Shown here piece after piece: positions 13,151-26,646 of a stretch of 64,000 nt of DNA. The first letter of the stretch is position 1. Every line of letters begins with the position of its first letter. The notes beneath the pieces are model-generated. The model made no database searches. It had not been told where the DNA came from and was given only the letters and a program-made list of their open reading frames with translations. Source of the DNA: Myxocyprinus asiaticus (lineage: Eukaryota > Chordata > Actinopteri > Cypriniformes > Catostomidae); the NCBI RefSeq assembly GCF_019703515.2, contig NC_059356.1, forward strand, positions 25,907,197 through 25,971,196, written 5' to 3'. The position numbers were made by a program, and so were the translations under genes.

Positions 13151-14413
13151 CAGGGGCGGGTTTACGATTTCTGAAGCCCCAAGCATCCGACCAAGCTGGG
13201 GCCCCATTTTGAAAAATTTTGCTTAAAAAATTACATAAAATGTATTTTAAATCATAATTTTAAATTCATCCTATCAACAATTGTAGCCAAGTAAATTCTA
13301 AATGTTTAATGAAATAAAAATCTAGTTAAAGATAATTAATGCATGTTTTCCAGTTTTTCCACAACACAGTAATAAAAAAAGCTATATTTACCTACGTAAA
13401 TGTATTAAAAAACAATTATTTTGAACAGGGTGTGCAAAACCTACTACTTCAACCAGTAAAATTTTGGAATTCAGTTGTTATTTATTAATTTTATAACCCA
13501 ACAATTATTTATTGTTGTCCAGTTTGCCATTATAATATGATACAGTATTATTATTATTACTTTGAAGATTTGTTGTATACAATAGTAATATATTCCTGCC
13601 TTATTTACATTCACCTGGAGCTTATATACTGACGCTGAGGCTGTATTTTATGTAAGCATTGTAGGCAACATTCGTAACTAACATTAAACATACAAGGCAC
13701 TTTGGCCCCTCAGCACACTACAGCAGAAGAAAAAAAACATTGCCATTTATCAAGCGCTGAAATTTGCTTGTTGCAGAACAATCTGGAATAATTGTAACAG
13801 TCCCCTCTTTGCAAGCTGAACTTGTTCAGAACGTTAAATCTTTGTGACACCTGTGCTAAAAAAAACAATCTGGACACAGTTCAACGACTGATATAGAACG
13901 CAGGTGTCTCGGCATGCATTTTTGAAACCTGAAGCTCTTATTAACTTGACATAGTGTCTAAAAATGTGCCAGTCCTCCGTGAGACACTGAAGAAACAGCG
14001 AGATGCGGTGCAACAGGTATGGACGTTCGTCCAGAGCATGTTTACACAGGGAAACAATGGCAAAACAGACGCAGGCAAAATCACATTCGGTGTGAACAGC
14101 CCCCAACTCATCCGTTTGCGCGTATCTGTGAGTGAGAGCACGTGTGTGATACAATTTCGGAAGGCCTATATATTTTTTCATAAATTACAAACCCGAACCC
14201 TACTTAAAAAAACTCAGCTGTCCCGACCCCAGCGGCTTCTAACGTGAACCGCTCCAAGAGCGCCGACAACAGCGTATTCGCGTGTGTACCCAGAACAACA
14301 TCACCCCTCAAGCATTTTTTGCGGAGCTTTCCTACAGGGCCAGGGGCCCCCGACTCCACCCCCCGATGTCCCACGCAATTGCGTGGTTTGCGTGGTGGTT
14401 AAAACCGCTACTG
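13151..14413. mobile_element. hAT-type element with perfect 8-bp target duplication
   Basis: The 8-mer tatatgca occurs immediately before 13151 (13143-13150) and immediately after 14413 (14414-14421). The ends are caggggcgggttta and, read inward from the right, cagtagcggttttaac, a diverged inverted pair. A run of gggcccc-type sequence lies just inside each end. The interior has two overlapping short frames (13834-14181 minus, 13954-14247 plus) that I cannot assign; no hAT catalytic motif is visible. An 8-bp duplication is the hAT hallmark. Confidence 0.72.
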
Positions 14414-14421
14414 TATATGCA

Positions 14422-16736
14422 GTAGATAATGTTTAATGTGTCTAATAAGCTAACATGCTATACGCAGCCATAATAAGCACCGATTACACTCTGTTACTGT
14501 AATAATGACACTGATGCTACTGCAAAAATGGGTGTATAAAAGAGTATTAATGGGCAGAATACAGACAAAAGAATGATCATAGGATATCTTTGGGCAGATC
14601 TGTGAATAGCTTTCAGCTGCAGATGGCACATGAGTAAAGTGGTATATAAAACAAAAGAGTGAACAGGCACTTTAGAGTATTTGAGTAGATTTGATTACTT
14701 TTGTATACCAATTTAAAAATGAATAAATAAATAAATAAATACATTTGCATGACATGTTCTTGGAAAATGTGTCTATGTGAACAATCGTACAGATGTAGGT
14801 CAATTTGCACCAGCTCGCTAATAACTCTGCACACCGGTGTATTCATGTTGACTTATCTTAACTGACTGAACGGGAATTAGCTGTCAGCCTCAAAACAGCT
14901 AGAGCTCCAGGTCACAACTACCGATGACGTGGACCACTGGCAGTAAGACGGTGTTTAGCAGCGGGTAATACGTTTTTGTGAAAGTTTGCCTGGGTGAGCT
15001 GTTACTAACCACCAAAATGAACGCAAAAACACCTTCTTTTTGGACAGATGTTGTTCTAAATGATGTCACACACATTCGTTCATTGATTTCGTACGAAGTA
15101 TGCAGGGGCCTTTAAATAAATAAACTATATAAATAAACTTGCTTGCCTTGCCTTTAGCAAGCATCACTAAAAAGTATAAGGCCCCAAGCTGTCTCTAACT
15201 GAGGCTCAGAGTTGAGAGTGGATTGCTTCATTGATAGAGTGAGATCTATCTTATGGCCCATTTAAAAGAAAGGCCAACTAAGACAAGATGGTCCCCACAG
15301 GACCTCCAGCCAGCCTGTTTCAGACGCTCAACCAGTTGCTGCCTCTTCTGTCCTCCTAACCCTCTTTCCGTCTTCGAATGCACACGCATACACATCAAAT
15401 GCAGCAGACAACGGCACACTTCAAACAAAGAGAACCTGACCAACCAGCTCAAAAGATGAAGGTAATTTTTCCAAAAGCCTTCACATGAAGTCTTTTTGGT
15501 TGAGTAGTTCCAGAACATCATAAACTGACAATAACATAAATAGCACTTTGCATGAATAAGGTACACTCTGGTGTTCTATTACTTATTAAAGCGTTAAAGG
15601 CACAAATCTCATGTTTTGTTGTGAGACTTTTAGATATGTTTGATAAAACATTATCTAATTTAAAATTAACCTAGCAAGAAAAGTAGCTAGTTTTAAATAC
15701 AGCAATGTCTATATGCCTCCCATATCCCACCTCAGAAATCTTGAACCGCTCGACTGCATCATCATACATTTCATTCAAATAGCAAAGTCATAATTTTGAC
15801 ATAATCGGTTGAATTAATATCCAGTTCATTGCAGTAAAATATATTTTTTAGCATCAATAAATTTTAATTACCAAAAATGTTATATTTAGCTGTCACACAT
15901 TCTGCAAGCCACCTTGATACAGAAAGCCCCGCCCCCATCACAAAAATTGACATATAGACCTCACGAATTTTGTCCGGTGGGACAATGGAGCTACAAAGGT
16001 CAAACATGTTTGTTCTAAACAGAATCCTGTTCTGCAGTAAACAACCTTGCAGTGTCAATAGAGCAGAAACCCTCCCTTGGGTGGCCTGCAAAACACAGGC
16101 ATTATCTAATTTGGCTAAAAGCACCAGAAGAGGCTAACGGCATTCAGGACTAAATTGAGTTTCAACTGTACTAGCTCAACATTGAGGCACTTTACAGGCA
16201 GTTGAAGGTCCTTATTGTATTATTTACTCACATTCTCTTCCTGCAATTTGCCTCTCACCAGACCTTTTTGTTAGGTTCCGAAAGCAGAACAGATGGTCCT
16301 TATTGGGCTCTTATGTCCATGTGTAATTGGCTCTCAAAATTCATCAGTTGGCTGAAACATCAGCAATCAGCCAATGGCTGGATTTCACTTCTAACCCAAA
16401 TGGATTCCCATCTAAATTGGACCATAGCTATGATGGGACTTTTGGGGGATATTTTTTTTTTATTTCTATTTGAGAAAAAACATTCAGATGATGAAGAAAA
16501 CTAAATGATTGTGGCAGATCCAAGATCATTAAGAAAAACAGATACACCTAAACCTGAAGAAAGAACTTGTCCCAAGTTTTAAATCTAATTGCTCTACAAC
16601 ATAAAAAAGGGTTCCAACTAGATCCAATTGGAACCAAAGGTTCTACAGCTTGACGTTCCACTAAGAAATTTCAAATAATCCAGAAACCAATATGCTTTGA
16701 AATTTCTAACAAACCATATGCCATCAACCCTACAGT
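14422..16736. other. Non-coding DNA, no gene recognised
   Basis: The short frames at 14613-14846, 15246-15566, 15864-16124 and 16202-16504 have no recognisable domains, no conserved neighbours and no splice context. Confidence 0.4.
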
Positions 16737-17262
16737 CTCATGACAACTCATAATAATTTGTATGAGATGGCAAAATTGTAAGATATCTTGCAACTTGTTT
16801 CATACGAAAACCTTTACTCCCATAGAGACTAACCAATCAACAAACACAATTTCATATAGATACATTACAGTCATCACATTTTAGATAGCCTGTTATCCAA
16901 GAGTTTGTTTTAAGAAGGGAAATGTAATTTCCATATTTAAGTAATACAAATGATTCATTTATGTCAATAACCTGTAAAACGTTTCCCTCATCTCGTTCCA
17001 TACCCTGATATTTTCTTACTTTTGTTGTATACAAAAGATATTTTCCTATTAAAATCACTGGTACATTTAGGGTTTGGGTAAGGGGTTATACTTTATGGTT
17101 AGGTTTAAGTTTGGGTTAGGGATTAAACTTGGGAAATATTTTAATAACTTTGTTTGTTGGTTCACTTATTTTTCTCTATGGGAGCAAAATGTGTATGCTT
17201 TTGTATGAGCCAACTCGTCCGACTTCACCATCTTGTACTAATTATTACGACTTATCATGAGG
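16737..17262. repeat. Inverted-repeat element (MITE-like)
   Basis: The arm starting tcatgacaactcataataat and running to about 16850 (ending with ctcccatagag) is matched in reverse complement by 17150-17262 (ctctatgggag ... ttatcatga). The centre has degenerate gggtttgggtaagg units. A related arm (catgagatcg, tcgtacgag) is at about 50441-50565. Confidence 0.55.
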
Positions 17263-19429
17263 CTGGGTTCAAAAATGGTTCTTGATGACAAATGTGCTCT
17301 TTGCTGAAGCTAAGGTTCTAAAAAGAACCATTGATAAACCTTTATTTTTGAGACAGTACAGTATACTGCCAGTTCACAGTAACACAGATGTTTTGAGTAA
17401 CAGTGTGTCTCACCTACCTGTGGCTACATAACGGGGAGCGGATGTTCACACTTGCTCATGAGTGACACAGGGCAGCCCGGTGAGAATACAGCACAGACAG
17501 GGTCGTCTCTGCAGCAGCATTCATTAATCACCTCCTACTCTATGCTAATTACCTTCCCCCACACACACAAACACTTACCCCAAGCTGTAAATGAGCAGGT
17601 CTATATGAGAGCTCCTGCAGCTGTACTGCAAGAGCTTTAGGAGGAAATGAGCTCTCACTGAGAATACTGAGATATGAAACTCATCTTTTCAGATGTTTGA
17701 CACTGCAACACACTTTCTATATGTTTCCAGCCTAAAACACTCCCATAGGAAAGAAGAATCACCTAAAATCTCTGTCATAATCTCAATAGTTTTTCCTAGA
17801 CAGAAATTAGATTTAAAGGAGAGGAAAAGGAGCATTTTGTTTACGTATTCTGCTTTACAGACTGAGAAAAAGACCCTGATTATATCAGATGTGTCTTTGG
17901 AGTTTCAAAAGAGATCTCAATTATGTCACAAACGGTGCTTAGATATGCCAAGAATCCAAGATATCAAAGTTTACAATCATTAAGTCAGAGATTTTAATTT
18001 GAACTATATTTCTCATTGAATTCTTCTAAGACCTATTTTATCTGGGCAGTTCCGTCATGGCATATTCATTATTTTTAAAGCTCTATACTCTAACTAAATG
18101 TAAGAGTATACATAAACAAATATTGTTTAAGAACATAGCATATTCTTTGAAAACAAGTCTTATTATCAGTTTTGCTTCTCAAGTAAATCTTTCTTGTTTT
18201 AAGGATGTTTTTACTGGAAAACAAGACAAAAATAATGATTAAGAAAATTATTTTTGCAGTCAATAATTGTCTCACTTGCTTCTATTTCTCCTCAGATATT
18301 TTAGGAGAAAATATGAGACAAAGTTAATATTTTAAGTCTCTTGAGCTATGAAAGAGCAAATTCTGTGCAATAAAATGTTTCTCTGGGCTGTTAAACAGCC
18401 TTGCTCCACTCTACAGAGGAAAGTAGCAATGCCTTATGTTGCCGTTGATCATTTATATTTTTCCCCCACAAATTGAGGCTACTGTCTGGAACATGCTATT
18501 CCAAAGCTGCTAAAATGGAGCAAACACATAAATTTTTCCCGCAATATTGGGGTGATGACGTACTTCATCTGTGTTCTCTGATGACGAAGATAAGTAGTTA
18601 GTTCATAGACTACTAATCCCCTGAACACCTACACATACCCCCCCCCCCCCTTTATTTTAGCCCTGCTCCACAGAACACTTATGCTATTTATAGAGGCTTT
18701 ATACAGCCCACACCTTCAAATGTGGATATGTTCTGCCTTTGCACAGAACAGAGTGAGGTGTGAGACACCCCCTGCATTACAAATATATATATAATATATA
18801 AACACAATCTACGTCTGCTTCAGTTTCCAAGGGTATTTTTCAGAAGGTACAAGTGAAGTCATCAAGGGTGGTTTTATTGGTTCTATATGTACAAACATAG
18901 TCAGAGAAGCTTTCTGGAGGTGTCAGTAAAATAAAATACATAATTACTCGAGTTTAAGATCATATTCTTGAGTCTGATCTGTTTGAGTTCTGAATTCTGA
19001 ACTCTAACTTGAGTTTAAGTTCATATTCCTGAGCCTGCCCTATTTGAATTCAGTTTTTCTGATTTCACTAGAATTTAAGATCATATTCTTGAGCTTGACC
19101 TATTGGAATTCTGAATTTTAAGATCATACTCTTGAGCCTTTAGAATTCTTGAGCATTTAGAATTGAGCCTGACCTTGATATTGTTTTAAATCTTAGTTAT
19201 GATTCTAATTTTTATTTTCAAGATCATACTCTTGAGCATGACCTACCTGAATTCTGAATTCTGACTGGAACACTGATTTAGTAAAGGTTATCTTAAATAA
19301 AAGCAAAGCTAATAATGTGACAATTAACTTCTTCAATTAACCTCAGTTCCTTTCTCTGAAATATTCATCCTAATCAAAATTCAAACATTTACCCTTCCTA
19401 CCTAGCCTAAATAAAATATTATTTTACAC
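17263..19429. other. Non-coding DNA with dispersed-repeat fragments
   Basis: 18130-18262 contains gcttctcaagtaaat and ttactggaaaacaagacaaa, also seen at 28634-28716 and, inverted, at 28367-28452; it is a piece of a dispersed fish repeat. A C-run lies at about 18641-18650. 18950-19260 has loosely repeated 'agatcatattcttgag' units. No gene. Confidence 0.45.
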
Positions 19430-19650
19430 CAACATGAATTTTCATGCTGGTTCGGGCTGGTTTATGCTGGTGGACCAGCAAAGCAATACTACTGTACACC
19501 AACAAAATACTGTGGTCAACCAGCATGGTCTTTCTGGTGAAGTTGGTTGACTAAGGATGTCTTGATGGTTAAGCAAGTTTAGAAGCCTGGTTTGGACACT
19601 AACCGGCCAGTATCCAAAACACTGCATATACTGGTAACCAGCAGCTTGGA
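19430..19650. repeat. TGCTGG/CCAGCA-rich dispersed repeat
   Basis: Alternating tgctggt and accagca motifs (catgctggttcgggctggt, gtcaaccagcatgg, ggtaaccagcagc), similar to 2089-2292. Confidence 0.4.
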
Positions 19651-20512
19651 CAACACTGTTCTTTGCAGGTTCTTCGCTTTTCAACTTCCTGATCTCTTAA
19701 TATTTCATTCTCCATCTTTCCTTCAATCCTCGCTCTGTCTCTCCTCCTCTACAGCTTTTTCCAGCTGCAGCTTTCTGCCAGCTCTTCTAGAAACTCGTAA
19801 TTTTGCAATTAAGACTGAGGAAGCAAAAGAGGCTCTCCTAAGCAGCTGGCTCACCGTAAAGCTGACAGTAAGAGGAAATAGTCTTTTATTATTTACTCAC
19901 TGTTTTCCTCACACTGATGATTAAGGAAGAACCAGTTCTCTGCTATGCTGGTTTTCCATCGTGAGCATCTGAAAACTAAAATCTTCCTCATATTCCCCCA
20001 TTCTCTTCTTCTACTTCAAAATAGACACTAAAAACGGAAGTTGTGAATCTCTAAATGCTTTCTAGAGAGTGGTTAGCTATTTGTGTCTCTTGCACTTTAT
20101 AACTGCTGGTGGCTTTACTGTTGAAGCCACACAAAAATGCTACCAGCAATAATGTAATCAGACAAATGCTTTGTTTTCTGTATTTTAGGCGCTGCAAAAT
20201 ATCACCAGACAATAAGGAATATAATTATGAAATTCATATACAGTATCTCCTGAATTGTCTAATGGCATCCAAATCATTAAGGATCGGCAAACGCAAAGGC
20301 TGATTGATTAATCCCAAATCAGGGTGACCCAGAGGCTGTGGAGCTAGCTATAGTGCTGCTCTATTGCTACTGTCCCCTTGAGCATGGCACTTAAGCAGGT
20401 TGCTCTGGCGAGACTGTCACTGTAATTAGTACAATGCAATAGACTTTGGATTTAAAAAAAACAAAACCCTGCTGAATGGCAAGAAACAGTAGGGTGGCCT
20501 GAAAAATGTAGT

Positions 20513-20790
20513 TTAAAGGTGCACTCAGTATTTACTATTCCTTATTAAAAAGTTTTACACAAAAGGAATGAATAGCACTTCAGAAAAATAGGTTTCAAAT
20601 CATGCACACTCACATGAGAAGTAATCTAATAAAATATTTATTTTAGCAGAGGCTTTTTGCACTAATGATGCACAATGATGACTCTAAGACATTACAGTTT
20701 CATTTTCTGTTAATGCATAATTTTCTGTAAAGCTGCTTTGAAACGATGTGTGTTGTGAAAGGAGCTATACAAACAAAAATGACTTGACAG
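20513..20790. repeat. MITE start and LINE/SINE-type 3' tail fragments
   Basis: The segment starts aaaggtgcactcagtatt, a common fish repeat end. It finishes with gctgctttgaaacgatgtg and gctatacaaacaaaaatga, which resembles the 3' tail shared by fish L2-type LINEs and their SINEs. Confidence 0.4.
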
Positions 20791-20934
20791 TGCAAATAGC
20801 GATAGATGCTATTCACTCCCTGGTACAGATTGTGGCAGATACTATTTTCACCCCTAATTAAATACTAGCATACAGTATAGGGGCATCACTGCAGTGTGTT
20901 ACTGTGTTTATATAGAGTCCCACAGACAGCCCCT

Positions 20935-21165
20935 AAACCGAACCCTAACCGTACAACAAATTAACCATGGTATTACTATCACCATGGTATTTTGTAGTAA
21001 AATCATAGTAACCACAAAATTAAAAGTTACTATATTAACGCCATATTACTGTAGTAACACCATGGTTAATTGCGTTAAAACTATGGCTTCTACCAAAAAA
21101 CATGATCACTATCTATATACTATAGTAATATATTACTATAGTAAAACCATGGTTAATTTTACCTG
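20935..21165. repeat. CCATGGT-rich palindromic repeat
   Basis: Repeated accatggt, actatagtaa and inverted partners (ttactatagtaaaaccatgg) make a self-complementary segment typical of small MITEs. The frame at 20894-21166 follows from this repetition and is not a gene. Confidence 0.45.
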
Positions 21166-22913
21166 AATCAAACCTTTCTCTAAACTCCTTGACCTTCACA
21201 GTGACCAAATCACTGTGAAGAAATCAACATTTATATTCATTTTTATTTATTATTATAGTAGTATTAAGGAAATATTAAGCATGGAGGCAGGAAACAGGAT
21301 GGGAAAAACTGGGGCAAAAGGGGGAATCAAACTCGGGTCGTCCGTTCGAGAAAAACACACCAACAGCGTGTTTACACACCACACCATTGAAGCAACACCT
21401 AGGGCACAGTTTGTCTTTAATTTCTCTGTTTCCACCAGACTGTTTGAGAGCACATAGCCATGTTGTGTAGCAGGTGCTCTATACACCTAGTGCAAATAGT
21501 CACTCTGATTTATTTTACATAGAGCGGTTCGCCTCATGGGAGCAGAAATATTAAGATCATGTGATCAGTGGAATACTAAATCACTTTATCTTACAAATGA
21601 ATGGGAAAACTGTTATGCTAAAAACAGTGGCTGTAGGCACAGATGTCCAGCCTTACAGTTAAAAGAGTCTGAAAATTTTTTTTTGTGATTTGAGCCAGTG
21701 TAAGAAATTAAGTTTTACATTAAGAGGCAATATTTGCCCCATGGATTTAATTTTCTGGGGCATTTTTTACCTTTATGGGGCATATTTGTTATCTAGATTG
21801 AGAATCTAATACTTCATACACAAATAATTAAATCAACATAAACATATATTTTATGCCATAATATGTACAACTAGGACTTCATTAAGAACTATATCAGATG
21901 TTACAATTACAAAACAGAAGAATTCATTACAAGGGCATTTTTTTGCCCCCACATTTTGAATTTTGTGGGCATTTTTGTGAGCCCTCCTTAATTTCGAACA
22001 CTGATTTGAGCTAAAGAAGCCAAATATATAACATTTGTGAAATTTCATTGCTGATTTGAAATGTCTTTTGATTGTATACACCAACCGTTTTGGAGAATTC
22101 GCCTTTTCTGCATTTAAGCAAATAGGAGCTATACCTTTATCAATAGAAAACAGTATCCCGGAGGTGTTACGATTCACAAATATGGTCGTCAAGTGACCAA
22201 ATGTGACAGTATAAATCCAGCGCAGATTAAACAAAAAATTACTGAGTACACCTTAAATTAAATGTGAATATCTAGTTCCTTTAGAGGCTTTTAGCTAATG
22301 ACTACCATCAGATTAAGTAGCATCAACTAAAGCCTAGCATTATTTAGTAGTTAAAGGGATAGTTCACCCAAAAATTTGAACTCTGTCATCATCTACTCAA
22401 CCTCGCATCACTCAAATATGGGTTTTTTTTTTTTTTCTGTGCATTGAACACTAAATGAGTTATCTAGCACAATGTCTGTCTAACACCTTTCTCTTTCATT
22501 TTTGGGTGAGCTATAACCTAAATCTTTTTTATTTAATTTTAAGGCTTTTGAAGGCTTTAACATCAGAACCTACAGTATACTTTTGGCAGAGAAGCAAAGA
22601 GGACAACTAACTGTATGTCTACCCCTTATTATTCGGCTACTGATAATTTTTGTTCTCATCTGTGCAGCTGCTACCCTGTGTTTCAATAGAACTCCACTCT
22701 TTTGGGAGTAACCCACAGTAGGCAAAACTGGCTTTGCTCTCCAGCAGAGACCCTCAGGTCTTAGCATGCCTGAACATGACCTTGCAGAAGTATTCCCTTT
22801 CTCTCCCAGCTCCTAAGGGGTCCAGCATACCAGATACAGTCAGGGCAGCTCTCGCAAATCAGTGGAGGTCTTCAACAGGTTTAGAGCGATTGTGAATAGA
22901 TTTGAAAAGTAAC

Positions 22914-22917
<4 letters not shown>
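21166..22917. other. Non-coding DNA, no gene recognised
   Basis: 22353-22400 carries one end of the 'aaagggatagttcaccc' MITE family. 21720-21990 has several tggggcat/tgccccca strings. No coding evidence. Confidence 0.4.

Positions 22918-22957
<40 letters not shown>
22918..22957. repeat. (GA)n microsatellite
   Basis: About 20 GA units, followed by GACA and further GA-rich sequence to about 22995. Confidence 0.9.
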
Positions 22958-22958
<1 letters not shown>

Positions 22959-24007
22959 AGACAGACAGACAGAGAGAGAGGCAGAGAGGAGAAGGATAGA
23001 GCAACAGAGTGGGTAAGGTCATCATACACTCATCTGTACACCTGTACAGATGTGCAGAAGCCTATGGTGGAAAAACGGAGAAAAGCAGCACTGCAGAGGG
23101 AGCCACTGACCTGCTGTGACCGGTAATTGCTGAAAATCCAGTGCCTTCAGTGCGTAAGAAAGTAGCAAGAATTAAAGTCATTTTTACAGGGTAATTTAAA
23201 CTCGTGCCATGATGTGATCATAACTGTACTGGCGTAGTGAAGAGAACAGCTATCCACTGGACATGTGAAACAAATCGTAATGTTACAAAAGGTGCGAAGG
23301 CTTACAACTAAGAATTCCTGCGCAGGAAACAGAAAAAAGCAACCTTTAATAATTTTGAATTAATTTCATATGAGAACATTTTAACTGTAATTTAATATCT
23401 TCAGAAATGTCATAATTAGACTCATGAAACAAATGGAACACATGAACATCCGCAGTGAGGATGTCAGCACTGCAAATGTGAACAGATATAAGGACCGTAT
23501 TTTGACACTTTTTTTTTCTTGACACCAGTGCTTGAATTAAGGGGGTACAAGGGAGAATCAGGACCCCCCATAAGGCACAAGGGACCTCTATAAGACAAAA
23601 GTCAATTTGAGCACTAATTTAAAATCATTGCGAACATATTTGAAATGTATTGTGATATAGCTGGACAAGACACCATCTAACTCAGTCAACTGATCAAGGT
23701 AGTTTAAGGAGATGTGCAGTTACTGGAGATGACTTAAGGCATAACAAAACATGATTAAGATCATCTATTTTAATGGTGTGTGTAATATACAAATGGCTCT
23801 GTGATTTCTTTCATATATTTTCCTACTATTATTTGGCACTGCAGTGCCAGAACACTTTGCATAAAACATATCAGCATTCCAGCACTTCCTCAAACAGAGC
23901 ATCTTCTGCCAAAGCATTACTCTAGTAGGTCAAGACATTTGCAAAAACTGCCACATACATACTCTTCCTGGGATGTTTCAAAATATGCGAGAACAGTAAA
24001 TTCCTAC

Positions 24008-24039
24008 CTTGACACTGAAATCCTTGCTTCCCAAATCCC
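24008..24039 (-). CDS. prkcb: prkcb exon 2 (32-nt exon of the C1A domain)
   Basis: On the minus strand an AG acceptor is followed by codons for GFGKQGFQCQ and a GTAGGA donor. The length is exactly 32 nt. In my recollection conventional PKC genes have such a short second coding exon here. It enters with the last base of a Trp codon and leaves with one base, matching exon 1's two-base overhang. The residues continue the first C1 zinc-binding (diacylglycerol/phorbol ester) domain. Confidence 0.88.
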
Positions 24040-24229
24040 CTGAAAGAGAAAAACAGTGGTTCACATTGAAAATAATTGACTAGAACATTGGTTTTAATCA
24101 TGTACACATCAAACATATATGTTGTTTCATATAGTAGCCTATGAGTCATAATTTAACAAAAGGTAATATCCCCCTTTACATTACGTGTACTTTTCTTAGA
24201 TTTTCATTCATCAGTGAGGCCGTGTCTCA

Positions 24230-24850
<621 letters not shown>

Positions 24851-25531
24851 GCAGAGCTGATGGATAGTGTAGAGATTCAGTCAGTGCTCTCAAAAGCCTT
24901 TTGGAGACAATAGAATAACGAAATATGCATACCAGATGTGTATTACAGGAAACTGTCAATCATACAGCCTGACACATCACTGTATTTCTGTACAGTATAT
25001 TCTGTGCAGAAGATTTTACACTGTAACTCTTCTATAAAGATTTTTGCTTTGCAGATTCATTTAGGGTCTTGATGATATTAGAGTGGCTGGATTGAATTAA
25101 TTTGTATGTTTAATTACTTTGCATCTAATTGCACCTCATAATGAACCCATTCAAAGAAGTAGGCTACTGTGGTTGTTCCAGGTAGAATTCTTCTGATATT
25201 CTGATATATTGTCAATCTAATCTGATTACTTTTGGATTACTTATTGCATGGTGTGAAAACTCATGTTTCAAGTGTTTTAAGTACCAATTTGCACTTGTTT
25301 TGTTAAACATTAGTTAACATGAAATCGAGCAGCATAAATGTAAAGCATATGTAATCATGTAATCCATAAAAACTGTAATCTGATTATGCATATATTTAAA
25401 AATGTAATGTAATCTAATTACAAGTAATTGATTTTAATTTCTGATCTGGTTGATAATCTGATTACATTATCCAGATTACATGTAGTCCATTACTACTCAA
25501 CATTGAGGGTATCAAGGTATGAAGGTATGAA

Positions 25532-26407
25532 CAGGGTTGGGGAGTAACGGAATACATGTAACGGGAATATGTATTTAAGATACAAAATATAAGTAACTGT
25601 ATTACACTACAGTTACAGTTTAAATCATTGGTAATTAGAATACAGTTACATTCGGGGGCCTGGGTAGCTCAGTGGTAAAATACGCTGGCTACTACCCCTG
25701 GAGTTCACTAGTTCGCTATTTTGAATCCCAGGGTGTGCTGAGTGACTCCAGCCAGGTCTCCTAAGCAACCAAATTGGCCCGGTTGCTAGGGAGGGTAGAG
25801 TTACATGGGGTAACCTCCTCGTGGTCGCTATAATGTGGTTTGTTCTCGGTGGGGCGCGTGGTGAGTTGAGCGCGGATGCCGCGGTGGATGGCATGAAGCC
25901 TCCACACGCACTATGTCTCCGTGGCAACGCGCTCAACAAGCCACGTGATAAGATGCACGGGCTGATGGTCTCGGACGCGGAGGCAACTGGGATTCATCCT
26001 CCGCCACCCGGATTGAGGCGAATCACTACGCGACCACGAGGACTTAAAAGCATTTCAAATTGGGGAAAAAAGGGGGAAAATAAAAAAAGAATACAGTTAC
26101 ATTTAAAAAGTATTGTGATTACTGAAGAGATTACTTTGCATTTTATTGTCATTTGTTTCATTTAATATTTAGTCCTTTCAGATGGAAAACATTTATACAT
26201 ATAAATGATGCGATCCAAAGTGCATTTGAACAGCGAATAGTCAAAACAAGTGAAAAAATCTACCAGTGCTGAAGAAGTAATCCAAAGTATTTAGAATACG
26301 TTACTGACATTGAGTAATCTAACGGAATACGTTACAAATGATATTTTACAGCATGTATTCTGTAATCTGTAGTGGAATACATTTCAAAAGTAACCCTCCC
26401 AACCCTG
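25532..26407 (+). mobile_element. hAT-type MITE interrupted by a SINE
   Basis: The ends are cagggttggggagtaacgg and, at the right, cccaaccctg. The flanking 8-mers ggtatgaa (25524-25531) and tgtatgaa (26408-26415) differ at one base, as for an 8-bp target duplication. Between the ends, 25653-26087 is a later SINE insertion. A longer inverted copy is at 51492-52273; relative to it, this copy lacks about 350 internal bases. Confidence 0.75.
25653..26087 (+). mobile_element. HAmo-like tRNA-derived SINE with 16-bp target duplication
   Basis: It starts gggggcctgggtagctcagt (box A) with a box-B-like agttcgctattttgaatcc. It continues through ctccagccaggtctcctaag and gtaacctcctcgtggtcgc, and ends in an A-rich tail. 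The 16-mer agaatacagttacatt lies on both sides (25637-25652, 26088-26103). The body matches what I recall of HAmo SINE from carps. The open frames at 25646-26165 belong to it and are not genes. Confidence 0.85.
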
Positions 26408-26646
26408 TGTATGAATACCATGGTACTTAAAATCAAGTTCCATCAAATTTACATGGTACTCCAAGGTACCTTTAAGAATACAAGAATACATGGTATTAGC
26501 AAAGGACATGTCCAAAAAAAAAAAAAAAAGAAAGAAAGAAAGAAAAGAAAAAGATAGTATACCATGTTACTTTGTTGATAATTTTTTGAAAGTGAAACCT
26601 CTCTGTAAATAAGATGTTACACTTTCATATGTGTGTTATATATTGT
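26408..26646. repeat. Segment duplicated in inverted orientation at 51250-51491
   Basis: About 240 bases outside the MITE, including an A-rich (AAAG)n tract at about 26515-26550, recur almost base for base in reverse complement next to the other MITE copy. The match breaks off after gttatatattgt. Confidence 0.8.

Noticed and set aside
14000..16504. Cluster of 80-115-codon frames
   Set aside because: No family resemblance and inconsistent strands; no support beyond length.
17065..17135. Degenerate gggttagg / gggtttgggtaagg units as an interstitial telomere
   Set aside because: The units are irregular and lie in the loop of an inverted-repeat element, so a MITE centre is the simpler reading.
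25653..25740. tRNA gene
   Set aside because: Box A and box B are present, but the sequence continues as a SINE with an A-rich tail and target duplication. The same applies at 29857, 49562 and 62290.
25821..26165. 114-codon frame
   Set aside because: Lies in the HAmo-like SINE and its A-rich tail.
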